DNA of 56,441 nucleotides. Origin: Dehalococcoidia bacterium (lineage in GTDB: Bacteria > Chloroflexota > Dehalococcoidia > Tepidiformales > Tepidiformaceae). Location of the stretch: contig JADLBC010000028.1 in the NCBI GenBank assembly GCA_020847985.1, positions 1 through 56,441 of the forward strand. Reading direction: 5' to 3'. The translations under genes were made by a program, and so were the position numbers. The notes beneath the pieces were generated by a model. That model did no database searches. It saw only the letters and a list, made by a program, of their open reading frames with translations, and was not told the DNA's origin. Numbering within the stretch: the first letter of the stretch is position 1; every line of letters begins with the position of its first letter. This document shows positions 16,942-25,074 of the stretch, piece after piece.

Positions 16942-17919
16942 TTAGATCGCGCGCGGCCCCGAGCGCTTCTCCTTCGAAGGAGCCGGTGGCGGCGGGGGCG
17001 CCGCGATGGGCTCGCTGCCGCCCTGCGCGATCCAGTCCCCGGCGCCCGGGACGCGGTCGAAAGCGTCCATCATCATCGGCGCCATCGCGACGGCTTCGCT
17101 CTCGGGTCCGACTTCGAACATCGGCTCCAACTCCAGGTCCGGCTCCGGCGTCCGTGCGTGGGCAAGGAGGGACGGCAGGTGGCTGTTCGAGGCCACGGCA
17201 TCGCCGCGCGCCACGCGGGCGGCCGGCGTGTCGCCCTCCTGCATGAACGCCAACAGCGCCTTCCCAAAGGTGAACGCCGTCGACTCATCTTCCGGGTAGG
17301 CGAGGAAGACCTGCTCGGCCGTCTCCGTGTCGCCCCGTTCGAGCGAGAGCCAGAGCAGTCCGTGGCGCGCGCCCTGGTTGTCCATCGGGTTCAGCCGGAT
17401 CATCTCCGCGAAGTAGCTTGCCGCCGCGTCCGCCGCCCCGAGGTCCCAGTTCGTGCGCGCCACCGCTTCGAGCGCGCGCATGAACGGCCGCGTCTCGTCG
17501 ATCAGCCAGAAGTTTCCCGCTTCCTGCTCGAACATCTCCTGCCCGAGCGATTCGAACCCGGACATCAGCCCGAGTGTGAAGAACACGAGCGCGAGCTCCA
17601 GCTCCTCACCCGCGTCGTAGCCCAGGTACACCCATGCATCGGCGCAATTGTCGTCGAGCCGCAGGGCGTCCAGCGCCAGCGCCGTGCCTTCGCCGGGGAG
17701 CCCCCACGCCTCGTCCATCATCTGCTGCGCCTGCTCGCGCGCGGTCAGCCCCAGCACCCGCGGCGGCTCCGGGTGCCGCGCGATGACCTCCGCGAGGTCG
17801 CGCTTTAGCTGCGTCGGCTCCATCTCCTCGGACCGCATGAGCACCTCGCTCACGCCCTCCAGGAACCGGAAGACCGGGTTGTTCCTATCGATGTCGTTCG
17901 GGTCGTCAGGCGATGTCAT
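16942..17919 (-). CDS. TPR-like (helical repeat) protein, paralogue A
   Basis: This 325-residue, mostly helical soluble protein has no signal peptide. The core QAQQMMDEAWGL-ALALDALRLDDNCADAW resembles the repeat pattern of ST7/TPR-like bacterial proteins, and GARHGLLWLSLERGDTETAE gives a second repeat. The C-terminus is a low-complexity Pro/Ala tail ending KEKRSGPRAI. The neighbouring gene (17992-18969) is a clear paralogue, so the pair arose by duplication. The function is unknown; TPR folds usually mediate protein contacts. Confidence 0.75.
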   Translation of the reverse strand: MTSPDDPNDIDRNNPVFRFLEGVSEVLMRSEEMEPTQLKRDLAEVIARHPEPPRVLGLTAREQAQQMMDEAWGLPGEGTALALDALRLDDNCADAWVYLGYDAGEELELALVFFTLGLMSGFESLGQEMFEQEAGNFWLIDETRPFMRALEAVARTNWDLGAADAAASYFAEMIRLNPMDNQGARHGLLWLSLERGDTETAEQVFLAYPEDESTAFTFGKALLAFMQEGDTPAARVARGDAVASNSHLPSLLAHARTPEPDLELEPMFEVGPESEAVAMAPMMMDAFDRVPGAGDWIAQGGSEPIAAPPPPPAPSKEKRSGPRAI

Positions 17920-17991
17920 GCGGCTCCCTCCCCGCCAGCGCGATCGCCCGGCGTGGCTTTACCTTACCATGCACGCCCTTCCCGTCCGGGT

Positions 17992-18969
17992 TCAGTGCCG
18001 CCGGCGCCGTCGCGGTTTCGTTGCCGCCTTCGCCGCCCGCAACGGCGAAAACGTCGCCCGTTCGCCCGTCGCCTCCGAGAGCCAGTTGGTCGCGCCACCG
18101 TAGCGCCGGAAGCAGTCGCGAATCAGGTCCGCCGCCTCCCACGCCTTCTCCTCGGGCGTGCGCTCATCCGGCGTGTGCTTCGGCTCCATCCCGGGATTGA
18201 GCAGGTACTTCGCTACCAGCGGGTACTTCCGGTACGCCTCCTGGGCCAGCTCCCGGCCCTGCGGCGAATTGCCCCAACGCGCGTACTCCGTCATCGCCCG
18301 CAGATAGGGCCAGGCCTCGTCCGTGTCGTCGTCGTCCCAGGTTTCGACCAGGTGCTCGGCGTAGTCGATGTCGTGCACTTCGATCGTCAGCGGCAGCAGC
18401 CAGTGCCGCGCCCCGAGGTGGTCCTGTTCGTCGAGCACCATCATGTCGTCGAGCCGGTGGTAGGCCTCCACGATTCGCCCCGAGTCGATGAGCATCGACG
18501 CCGCGAGCATCAGCGACTCCAGCACCTGCCGCGTTTCCGCCGTCTCCCAGAACCGCCCGCGATACTGCTCCATCATGCCCGGCTTCAGCGAGCGCTCCGC
18601 CGCGTACACCCCAAGGCTCGCCAGCATCGCCGCCAACGACGGCTCATGCCCGAACGACGTGGCCAGGTAGGCCCACGGCTCATAGGCCCACGGCGTCAGC
18701 CGCAGTGCGTCCACCGCCAGCGGCACGCCGCGCAGGCCCTCCGCCTCGTACGCCTCGTCCATCAGCTCGTCGGCCTGCTCCGAAGGCAGCTTGCTCAAGT
18801 CCCGGTCCGTCACCGGATGGGCCTTCAGCAGCGCTTCCACCTTCGGTGCGAGCCCGGCCAGGTCGTCGTCATGGTGCGCCGGGTACGCCGCGATGAGCCC
18901 CGTGAGGAACGCGACCACCGGGTCTTCGGGCTTGGAACCGCGGCCGGCGGGTTGGGTCGGTCGTGCCAT
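17992..18969 (-). CDS. TPR-like (helical repeat) protein, paralogue B
   Basis: This 325-residue protein shares the layout of the gene just downstream. QADELMDEAYEAEGL-PLAVDALRLTPWAYEPW matches QAQQMMDEAWGL-ALALDALRL, and HLGARHWLLPLTIEVHDIDYAE matches QGARHGLLWLSLERGDTETAE. The C-terminal part differs: it ends in a strongly basic KPRRRRRH tail that could bind nucleic acid or acidic membranes. The two genes are separated by 72 bases and run in the same direction. No enzyme motif is visible. Confidence 0.75.
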   Translation of the reverse strand: MARPTQPAGRGSKPEDPVVAFLTGLIAAYPAHHDDDLAGLAPKVEALLKAHPVTDRDLSKLPSEQADELMDEAYEAEGLRGVPLAVDALRLTPWAYEPWAYLATSFGHEPSLAAMLASLGVYAAERSLKPGMMEQYRGRFWETAETRQVLESLMLAASMLIDSGRIVEAYHRLDDMMVLDEQDHLGARHWLLPLTIEVHDIDYAEHLVETWDDDDTDEAWPYLRAMTEYARWGNSPQGRELAQEAYRKYPLVAKYLLNPGMEPKHTPDERTPEEKAWEAADLIRDCFRRYGGATNWLSEATGERATFSPLRAAKAATKPRRRRRH

Positions 18970-19190
18970 GGGGCCAGTCTACGCCAGACCCCCGTTTCGG
19001 TCGGCCGCCGCGGGCGCCGTTGCGCATACCCAGGCGTCCACCCGCGCGGATGCCCGGCCCGGACGCCTCCCCTTCGGAGGATGCACAATGAATACAGCAC
19101 CAATCCCCGGCGAGCGTCACCCCTCGCCCGGAGCCCCGCCATGTCCGTCCACCCGCCTTTCCGCCTTCCTCGTCTCTCTTTTCCCTCCCC

Positions 19191-19706
19191 ATGACCATCG
19201 AACGCAAGGTCTGGACCGCGGCGCTCCCGGAGATGCGCCTCGCCTGCTTCGAACGCGAATGCACCGGCGCGGGCGACCACGCCGCCGCCATCGATGAGCT
19301 TTGGGACGCCTTTAACGCCTGGCGCGTCGAGTCCCGGCCCGCCCTCGGCCGCATCGATATCGCCGCCCTCGGCTTCACCATGGACCGCGACGACGGCGCC
19401 CTCCTGCTGCGCGCAGCCGTCCCCATTCGCGCCGATTACGCGCCCGCGCCCCCGGCACGCACCCTCCTCTTCCCCGGCGGCGCCTTCGTCTACGCCTACG
19501 CCGACCAGACCGACGAAATCCCCGCCGCCTTCGAAACCGTCCGCGCCGCGCTCGCCGAGCACAACCTCGAACCCGCCAGCGGACCCATCGAGGTCTACAA
19601 GTTCCACTACAACCTCGACCAGCACCCCTGCGATTGCGGCTACCTCGTCGACCTCCCGGGGTTCGAACCCGTGCGCGCCCATGCGCCGTTGCCCATCGCG
19701 CGGTAG
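19191..19706 (+). CDS. GyrI-like / effector-binding domain protein
   Basis: The 171-residue protein starts MTIERKVWTAALPEMRLACFERE, the kind of beta-strand start seen in stand-alone GyrI-like (AraC effector-binding) proteins. It continues with IDIAALGFTMDRDDG and a final EVYKFHYNLDQHPCDCGYLV segment with a Cys-x-Cys. No DNA-binding domain is present. Such proteins bind small molecules or toxins; the assignment is by pattern only. It is followed after 26 bases by a VOC protein gene. Confidence 0.6.
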   Translation: MTIERKVWTAALPEMRLACFERECTGAGDHAAAIDELWDAFNAWRVESRPALGRIDIAALGFTMDRDDGALLLRAAVPIRADYAPAPPARTLLFPGGAFVYAYADQTDEIPAAFETVRAALAEHNLEPASGPIEVYKFHYNLDQHPCDCGYLVDLPGFEPVRAHAPLPIAR

Positions 19707-19732
19707 GCTTTCGCGCGGAAACGGGGGATCGC

Positions 19733-20611
19733 ATGCAGCTGCAGACCATCGACCACATCGTCATCGCCGTCGAGGACGTCGCGAAGGCCCGCGAGCCGCT
19801 CGAGCGCCTCGGCCTCACGCTCACGCCCGTCATGACCCACGGCGACGGCGCCACCCGCAACACCGTCTTCTTCGCGGGCAACGAAACGACCGAGTTCTAC
19901 GTCGAACTCCTTGGCATCGCCGACCCGGAGGCAGCCTCGACCAGCACCCGCGCGCAGGCCCTGAAGCGAACCCTCGAACGGGGCGGCGGCGCCCACTCCA
20001 TCATGCTCAGCACCGAAGATCTCGCCTCCGCGCGGCGCGACCTCGCATCCCTCCCCGGCGGCTTCGAAGAGACCACCGTCACGCGCGCCGACGGCTCCGT
20101 GATCGCGACGGTCCTCCGCCCGAACGACCCTTCGCCCGCGGGCTGCCCCTTCGGTGTCATTGCCTACGCGGAGCGGCTCGATGTGCGCCGCGCCCGCCAC
20201 CGCGACGCCGGCCTCTTCGTCAATCCCCTTGGAATGCGCCGCATGGACCACCTCGCCGCCGTCGTCCACGACCTCGAAGGCGCCACCCGCGTGTGGGACA
20301 GCGTGCTCGGCGTGCCCGTGCACGGGCAGGTGCGCGGCACGGGCATGGTCATCCAGCAGATGAAGGTCGGCGACGCCATCCTCGAATTCCTCGGCCCCGA
20401 CGGTCCCGAAAGCCGCATTCTCCAGCGCCCGCCCGGGCTCGCCGCCATGGCCGCTTTCGAAGTCGCCGACATCCAGGCCGCCGTCGCCCATGCCCGCGCG
20501 CGTGGCTTCTCCCCCGGCGACCCGGGGCCCGGCCCGCTGCCCGGCACGCACGTCGCCACCATTCCCGCGACCGAGCTCGGGTTCGGCCTGCAACTGCTGC
20601 AGTACGTGTGA
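19733..20611 (+). CDS. VOC-superfamily protein (glyoxalase/methylmalonyl-CoA epimerase-like)
   Basis: This 292-residue protein carries two VOC domains. The first begins TIDHIVIAVEDVAKAREPLERLGL, with the metal-site His in DHIVIAV and Glu in EFYVELLG. The second begins RRMDHLAAVVHDLEGATRVW and carries AILEFLGPDGP. The start ATG 19733 has GGGGGAT upstream; longer open-frame sequence is not credible. Epimerase, lyase and dioxygenase roles all occur in this family, so the reaction is not assigned. It is probably cotranscribed with the GyrI-like gene. Confidence 0.85.
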   Translation: MQLQTIDHIVIAVEDVAKAREPLERLGLTLTPVMTHGDGATRNTVFFAGNETTEFYVELLGIADPEAASTSTRAQALKRTLERGGGAHSIMLSTEDLASARRDLASLPGGFEETTVTRADGSVIATVLRPNDPSPAGCPFGVIAYAERLDVRRARHRDAGLFVNPLGMRRMDHLAAVVHDLEGATRVWDSVLGVPVHGQVRGTGMVIQQMKVGDAILEFLGPDGPESRILQRPPGLAAMAAFEVADIQAAVAHARARGFSPGDPGPGPLPGTHVATIPATELGFGLQLLQYV

Positions 20612-20665
20612 CAGCCGAAGGAGGGGCCGGTAACGAGCGCCTCCTCCGAATGGTGGCTGTCTGGG

Positions 20666-21244
20666 TTAGCCCGGGATTTCGGCTGGCGGCGGCCGCCACG
20701 TCTCCGGCTCCAGGCCTTCGAGCATGTCGCGGCGGACGCGGTTCATCGGCTCCGGCGCCTTCCGTTCGGCGCCATGTCCTGCCCACGCCCCGGCGATGAA
20801 GTCCTTCGCGGCGGCGATCACTTCGGCCTGGACGAAACCGGCGAGCCCCACGGCACCCTTTGTCGCGCCCTTCGTCACCAGTCGCCGCGCGAAGCCCGGA
20901 CCGTCGTGGTGCTCCTCCGCCTCCTCGTGGGCGTCGTCTCCGCGATGCCGTACCGTCGCCGCCGCGAAACCGGCCGCCGCGGCGCCCGCCACAAGCACCC
21001 GCGGATGCCCCGCGATCGCCGTGTCGCTTCCCATTTCCGAGGTCGCGACGGCCACCGCTCGTTCGCGCACATCGCCGGTCCGCTCCGCGACCCCCGACGT
21101 CAGCCGCCGGACGCGGCCCGTCACCTCGCCCGTGAAGTCGGCATAGTCGTGGTGCAGGCGGCGTTCCAGGCGCGCCACCCGGGCACTTAATGCGTTGCGC
21201 CGGCGCTCGTTGTCCGCCGCGATTTCAGCTGATCCTTTGCCCAT
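20666..21244 (-). CDS. YtxH-like envelope protein (hypothetical)
   Basis: This 192-residue protein begins MGKGSAEIAADNERRRNALS. A coiled-coil region follows (ARVARLERRLHHDYADFTGE), then one hydrophobic segment (RVLVAGAAAAGFAAATV, about 85-100). The C-terminal half contains VGLAGFVQAEVIAAAKDFIAG. The layout recalls YtxH/DUF3618-type stress membrane proteins found beside holin-like genes. It overlaps the upstream holin-like gene by 58 bases, so the two are translated together. An imperfect hairpin with ACAGCC/GGCTGT arms lies past the stop at 20611-20660. Confidence 0.6.
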   Translation of the reverse strand: MGKGSAEIAADNERRRNALSARVARLERRLHHDYADFTGEVTGRVRRLTSGVAERTGDVRERAVAVATSEMGSDTAIAGHPRVLVAGAAAAGFAAATVRHRGDDAHEEAEEHHDGPGFARRLVTKGATKGAVGLAGFVQAEVIAAAKDFIAGAWAGHGAERKAPEPMNRVRRDMLEGLEPETWRPPPAEIPG

Positions 21245-21651
21245 TGCACGTCCTCCCGCACCGAGTGCACCGTCCGTTTCGGCACGACGGTGAGCCGCTT
21301 GAGCCGCGAACGCGCCGCCAACGCCGCCCCGAGCGTGAACACAGCCAGCACGCCGAGCGTGATCGCGCCGGCCGCCCACGCGGGCACGAACTCCGCCAGC
21401 ACCAACGTCATCGTCACGAAGACCCACGTCAGCGCCAGCATCCCGAGGACGGCCGCGACGCCGCCCCAGGCCGCCGTCCGGGCCAGCAGCGACGCCTGCT
21501 CACCCATTTCGGCCTTCGCCAGCTCGACTTCGCCCCGCGCGATCTCACGGATGTCCGCCACGATGCCGGCGAACTCCTCACCGGCATCGCGCAGTTCGTC
21601 ACGCCCGCGACGCACCGCATCGCCCAGGCTGCTTTCCGGGTCGGCGGCCAC
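21187..21651 (-). CDS. Phage holin-like small membrane protein (Holin_3_6/Holin-X type)
   Basis: The 154-residue protein has an amphipathic N-terminal helix (REIARGEVELAKAEM), then two strong membrane helices (WGGVAAVLGMLALTWVFVTM and GAITLGVLAVFTLGAALAA) and a basic C-terminal tail. This is the layout of the 'phage holin family/actinobacterial holin-X' proteins, which are chromosomal and not phage genes in most hosts. They occur beside YtxH- and DUF883-like genes, as here. The role is thought to be in envelope stress but is unproven. Confidence 0.8.
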   Translation of the reverse strand: MAADPESSLGDAVRRGRDELRDAGEEFAGIVADIREIARGEVELAKAEMGEQASLLARTAAWGGVAAVLGMLALTWVFVTMTLVLAEFVPAWAAGAITLGVLAVFTLGAALAARSRLKRLTVVPKRTVHSVREDVQWAKDQLKSRRTTSAGATH

Positions 21652-21653
21652 GG

Positions 21654-22121
21654 CTAACGCATCAGCTTGCCGAGCACGTAGCCGGCAAACAGCGCGCCCG
21701 CGGCGGCCTGCATGGGATGGTCCTTCACGAACTGCTCCATGTCCGCCCAGAGCTCCTGCGAGTCGTGCTCTTTCAGGTAGCCCGCCGTCCGGTCCATCGC
21801 ATCGGCTGCCCTGGCGGCGACGTCCGCCTGCATGCCGTCGTGGCTCTCGGCGCGCTCACGCATCCGGTCCGCGGCCATCGAAAGTCCGCTCGCCGCTCGC
21901 TCCTTGCCCGCGTCCGCTCCGGCCAGCATCTTTTCGCCCGCCTGCGAACGGACCTCGCCGGCCTTGTCCTTCAGCTCCTCCGCCTTCTCCGTGGCGGTTT
22001 CCTGGGCCTTGCTGGCGATGTCGCCGGCCTGGTCCATCATCGAATTGCCGGCCGTCGCCGTTGCGCCGCCATCGCCCATGTAGGCCTGGCCACCGCCTGT
22101 TCCGAATTCCTCGCGTTCCAT
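21654..22121 (-). CDS. DUF883/LEA-like coiled-coil membrane-anchor protein
   Basis: The start at ATG 22121 is fixed by AGGAGGT six bases upstream. The 155-residue protein is rich in Ala, Glu, Lys and Asp with 11-mer-like helical periodicity (AQETATEKAEELKDKAGEV), as in LEA and ElaB/DUF883 proteins. The C-terminus ends with a short hydrophobic helix (QAAAGALFAGYVLGKLMR), a typical tail anchor. It sits two bases from the holin-like gene. A desiccation or envelope-stress role is plausible by analogy. Confidence 0.75.
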   Translation of the reverse strand: MEREEFGTGGGQAYMGDGGATATAGNSMMDQAGDIASKAQETATEKAEELKDKAGEVRSQAGEKMLAGADAGKERAASGLSMAADRMRERAESHDGMQADVAARAADAMDRTAGYLKEHDSQELWADMEQFVKDHPMQAAAGALFAGYVLGKLMR

Positions 22122-22152
22122 CCGAATACCTCCTGCGGGCCCGTCTGCCGGG

Positions 22153-23241
22153 CTAGCGTGCGAACTTCCTCCACGCCACGGCGGCGACAATCGCCCCCGC
22201 CAGGGCCAGGAAGGCTGATGAAGTGGACGCCGTGGCCGTCTGCCGGCCGTCGTGTCCACGCCGCTCACGATGGGCTTCCCCCGCGAATTCCGGGGCCGCC
22301 TTCATCGCGACTCCCGTCGCCGGCGCCGCCGCGCGAGGCCGGCCGCGTTCCTCCCGCTCCCGCGCGGCCTCGCGCCGCCGATCCGCCAGCGTCTCGGCGA
22401 TACACCGCTCGTCGAGCATCGCGTTCCATTCCGCGCCCACGAGCATCACCAGGCTCGTGAGGTAGAACCACAGCATCAGCACCACCACGCCGCCGAGCGC
22501 ACCGTAGGTCGTGCTGTAGCTTCCGAAGGTGCCCACGTAAAGCGCGAACCCGCCCGTCACGACGACCCACATCACGGCGAACGCCGCGGCCCCGGGCGTC
22601 ACCCACTTAAAGGGCAACCGCGTGTTCGGCGCCGCCCAGTACACGACGGTGATCGCCGCCATCATCACCAGCAGCGCCAGGGGCCACCGCGCGATGTCGA
22701 GCGCCACCCGCGCCGGCCCGCCGAGGCCCAGCGCCGTCGCGACCCGCTCCAATCCCACCTGCCCCACCACCGTCGCGAGAATCGCCACCAGGATCGCGAT
22801 CCCGCCGACCGCCGTCAGCGCCAGGCTGATGGCCGTCTTCTTCCAGAACGGCCGCGACTCCGGCATGCCATACGCACGGTTGATCGCCTTCATGAGCGAA
22901 CCCACCCCGCTCGAAGCCGCCCACAGCGCCCCGAGAATGCTCACCGAAAGCAGGCCCCCGTTGCTCCCATCGACGACGTCCGTCACCTGGGTCCGAACGA
23001 CGCTCGCGGCATCCGCGGGGAGCGCATCGCCGAAGGTGTTCAGGAACTCCTGCGCCGGATTCTCGATGCCCGCCGCCCGGGCCACCAGCCCGCCGAGCGC
23101 CGCCAGGAACACCAGGAACGGCACCAGCGCGAGGAAGAAGCGGTACGCCAACTCCGCCGCGAGCCCGGTGACATCGTCATCACGCAGCTCCGCGAGGAGC
23201 GCTTTCGCATTCGCCATCAAATCCCGCCGGGCAATATCCAT
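22153..23241 (-). CDS. YihY/BrkB-family inner membrane protein
   Basis: The 362-residue protein has about six membrane helices in the YihY (virulence factor BrkB) pattern: LAAELAYRFFLALVPFLVFL at the start, NRAYGMPESRPFWKK between helices, and LPFKWVTPGAAAFAVMWVV plus GGVVVLMLWFYLTSLVMLVGAEWNA near the end. Older annotation as ribonuclease BN is wrong for this family. It leads a leftward cluster of four envelope genes. An alternative ATG at 23217 is possible. The C-terminal 60 residues are a basic tail plus another hydrophobic helix. Confidence 0.9.
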   Translation of the reverse strand: MDIARRDLMANAKALLAELRDDDVTGLAAELAYRFFLALVPFLVFLAALGGLVARAAGIENPAQEFLNTFGDALPADAASVVRTQVTDVVDGSNGGLLSVSILGALWAASSGVGSLMKAINRAYGMPESRPFWKKTAISLALTAVGGIAILVAILATVVGQVGLERVATALGLGGPARVALDIARWPLALLVMMAAITVVYWAAPNTRLPFKWVTPGAAAFAVMWVVVTGGFALYVGTFGSYSTTYGALGGVVVLMLWFYLTSLVMLVGAEWNAMLDERCIAETLADRRREAAREREERGRPRAAAPATGVAMKAAPEFAGEAHRERRGHDGRQTATASTSSAFLALAGAIVAAVAWRKFAR

Positions 23242-23409
23242 GTGTGCCTCGTCCTGAAACGAGACTACGGACCGGGAACTACGGCCGGCATAACAAGCCC
23301 GGCCGCCCGCGAAAGCAGGCGGTTGCGGTTGGCGCCCGAAAGCGTGAAGTAGATCACCTCTTTCGAATTGTCTCCCGAAGGGGATGCACGAAAGCCATTC
23401 ACCAGTACC

Positions 23410-23415
23410 TATACT
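23410..23415 (+). promoter_or_regulatory. Likely -10 box of the secreted-protein pair
   Basis: TATACT lies 44 bases before the ATG at 23459 in a gap between divergent genes. No good -35 was found at the usual spacing, so activator dependence or another sigma factor is possible. Confidence 0.4.
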
Positions 23416-23458
23416 TTCCTCGCCCGCACTTCCACATCACCGGGCAGGAAGCACCCGC

Positions 23459-24454
23459 ATGCGTTCACGCGCTCTCATCGCAATCGCCGGCACCGTCGTA
23501 ACCGCCGCCCTCGTCGCCTCCGCCGCGACCGCCTTCGGCGTGAGCCGCTCGAACGACGCGGAGGAGCCCACTTCGTTCGCGCTTAGCGCCCTGGGCAACA
23601 CCTTCACGTTCCAGGGTGCGCTCGATGATGGCGGTTCCCCCGCCAACGGCGCCTACGACTTCCGCTTCATCATGTACGACGACGGTGTCGGCGGGTCCCA
23701 GGTCGGGCCGGCCGTCACGGTGAACGACCTCGCGGTCTCCGGCGGCATCTTCACCGCCCCCCTCGATTTCGGCGCCGTGTTCCAGGGAGACAACCGCTGG
23801 ATCGAAGTCCAGGTCCGCGCCGGCGCGAGCTCCGGCTCCTACACGACGCTCTCTCCCCGCCAGGCCATCACGGCGACGCCCTACGCGCTTTACTCCCGTA
23901 ACCTCGCGTTCGGTTCCAGCATGACCGGTACCACCACCACCGGCCTCACAATCAATCAGAACGCCACGGCCGCGAACGGCATCGTCGTCAATATGGATAA
24001 CGCCACGAACGGCGTGGGTCTCTTCGCAATGATCGATTCGGCCAGCGGCACCGCCGTCGGCGTCGAGGGTGTCGCCTCCTCCGCGAACGGCGCGGGCGGC
24101 AGCTTCATGACCATGAACACCAGCGGCACCGGCCTTCGCGCCACGGGCAACGGCGCGGATTCGACCGCCCTCCAGATTGGCAACGGCGCGATCAAGCTCA
24201 CGGGCGGCACGCGCCCCGCCTTCGAATGGACCGCGACCGCCGCCTCCATCACCGGCCACGTGACGACCATCGACCACCCGCTGCTCAACGACAACCCGAA
24301 CGCCATCGTCATCTTCTCGCCCCTGTGGGAGGGCGTGTACAACAACCACCCCACGGGCATCTACTACTTCAACGGCCGCTGGAGGATCTTCAACCAGGAC
24401 TCCATCGCCATGCCCACGAACGCCAAGTTCAACATCCTGGTGTTCGACCAGTGA
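23459..24454 (+). CDS. Secreted beta-rich protein with C-terminal DUF7452-like domain
   Basis: The 331-residue protein has a signal peptide (ALIAIAGTVVTAALVASAATAFG). The N-terminal domain (TFQGALDDGGSPANGAYDFRF; ATPYALYSRNLA at its end) is of a type often found at the start of large secreted surface proteins. Its C-terminal 80 residues (VTTIDHPLLNDNPNAIVIF, GIYYFNGRWRIFNQD) match the DUF7452 pattern. Repeats of TGTTTTGLTINQN and SGTGLRATGNGADST type lie between. It is likely cell-surface or released. Its stop overlaps the GTG start of the next gene (GTGA), so both are made together. Confidence 0.8.
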   Translation: MRSRALIAIAGTVVTAALVASAATAFGVSRSNDAEEPTSFALSALGNTFTFQGALDDGGSPANGAYDFRFIMYDDGVGGSQVGPAVTVNDLAVSGGIFTAPLDFGAVFQGDNRWIEVQVRAGASSGSYTTLSPRQAITATPYALYSRNLAFGSSMTGTTTTGLTINQNATAANGIVVNMDNATNGVGLFAMIDSASGTAVGVEGVASSANGAGGSFMTMNTSGTGLRATGNGADSTALQIGNGAIKLTGGTRPAFEWTATAASITGHVTTIDHPLLNDNPNAIVIFSPLWEGVYNNHPTGIYYFNGRWRIFNQDSIAMPTNAKFNILVFDQ

Positions 24455-24876
24455 CATCCGAACGCGCACGAACCTCCCACCGCAAACGATTGCGGCTGGC
24501 GGCGGCTACCGCGGGACTGGCGGCCATCGCCGGGGGCCTGCTCGCCACGGGCGCATTCGCCATCGGCGGCGATGACCTGAACGCGAGTCGTGCCAGCGGC
24601 GGCGGCGGCACCGCCTCCAGCGGCGGCCAGTACACCCTCCGTTCGTCCATCGGCCAGCACGACGCGGGCAACATCACGAGCGGCGGATACACCATCCGCG
24701 GCGGCATCCTTGGCGGCGCCTACGGGGTCGCCGGGACGACCGTGCCCTCCAGCCCATCGCCGACGGCCAGTGCGTCGCCGACCGCGAGCCCTTCGCCCAC
24801 GGCCTCGGTCACGCCGGGCCCGGCCGGCTCCGAGAAGCGCTACCTTCCCCACCTCGCCACCGACGGCGTCCAGTAG
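24451..24876 (+). CDS. Small secreted protein of the GGGGTxSSGGxYTL-GGYTLxGG family
   Basis: The GTG at 24451 overlaps the previous stop. The 141-residue protein has a basic N-region, a hydrophobic signal segment (AAATAGLAAIAGGLLATGAFA), then GGGGTASSGGQYTLRSSIGQ-HDAGNITSGGYTIRGG. This repeat family is common in Chloroflexota exported proteins. A Ser/Pro/Thr linker (SPTASASPTASPSP) and the tail EKRYLPHLATDGVQ follow. The tail may be a sorting or docking sequence, as many such proteins end in a short 'xYLP' segment. The function is unknown. Confidence 0.8.
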   Translation: MTSERARTSHRKRLRLAAATAGLAAIAGGLLATGAFAIGGDDLNASRASGGGGTASSGGQYTLRSSIGQHDAGNITSGGYTIRGGILGGAYGVAGTTVPSSPSPTASASPTASPSPTASVTPGPAGSEKRYLPHLATDGVQ

Positions 24877-24880
24877 CAGC

Positions 24881-24905
24881 GAGGGGGCGCACGCCGCGCC
24901 CCCTC
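24881..24905 (+). terminator. Terminator hairpin after the secreted-protein pair
   Basis: GAGGGGGCGC (24881-24890) and GCGCCCCCTC (24896-24905) form a perfect ten-base stem around ACGCC. It starts four bases after the stop codon at 24876. The T-tract is weak. Confidence 0.65.
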
Positions 24906-25074
24906 CCGCATTCCCCCGCCCGCCGCTATTCTCGGAAGACGATGGAACACGCCGTGGCGTTCGCTCGCGCCTCTCGCTCGCCTGCCCGCGCCTGTACCGG
25001 GCGCCCTTCCGGGCGCTGATCCCGCGAACCCTTCGACCCGTACCGGTCCCGTTTTCCCCAAGGCAGGCAACACC

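Noticed and set aside
23242..23458. GEMM-type c-di-GMP riboswitch between YihY and the secreted pair
   Set aside because: Some AAAGC-like pieces are present but the ordered GEMM blocks are not.
24906..25074. T-box riboswitch before cysS
   Set aside because: No T-box sequence or antiterminator pattern was found; only a small hairpin and a short frame.
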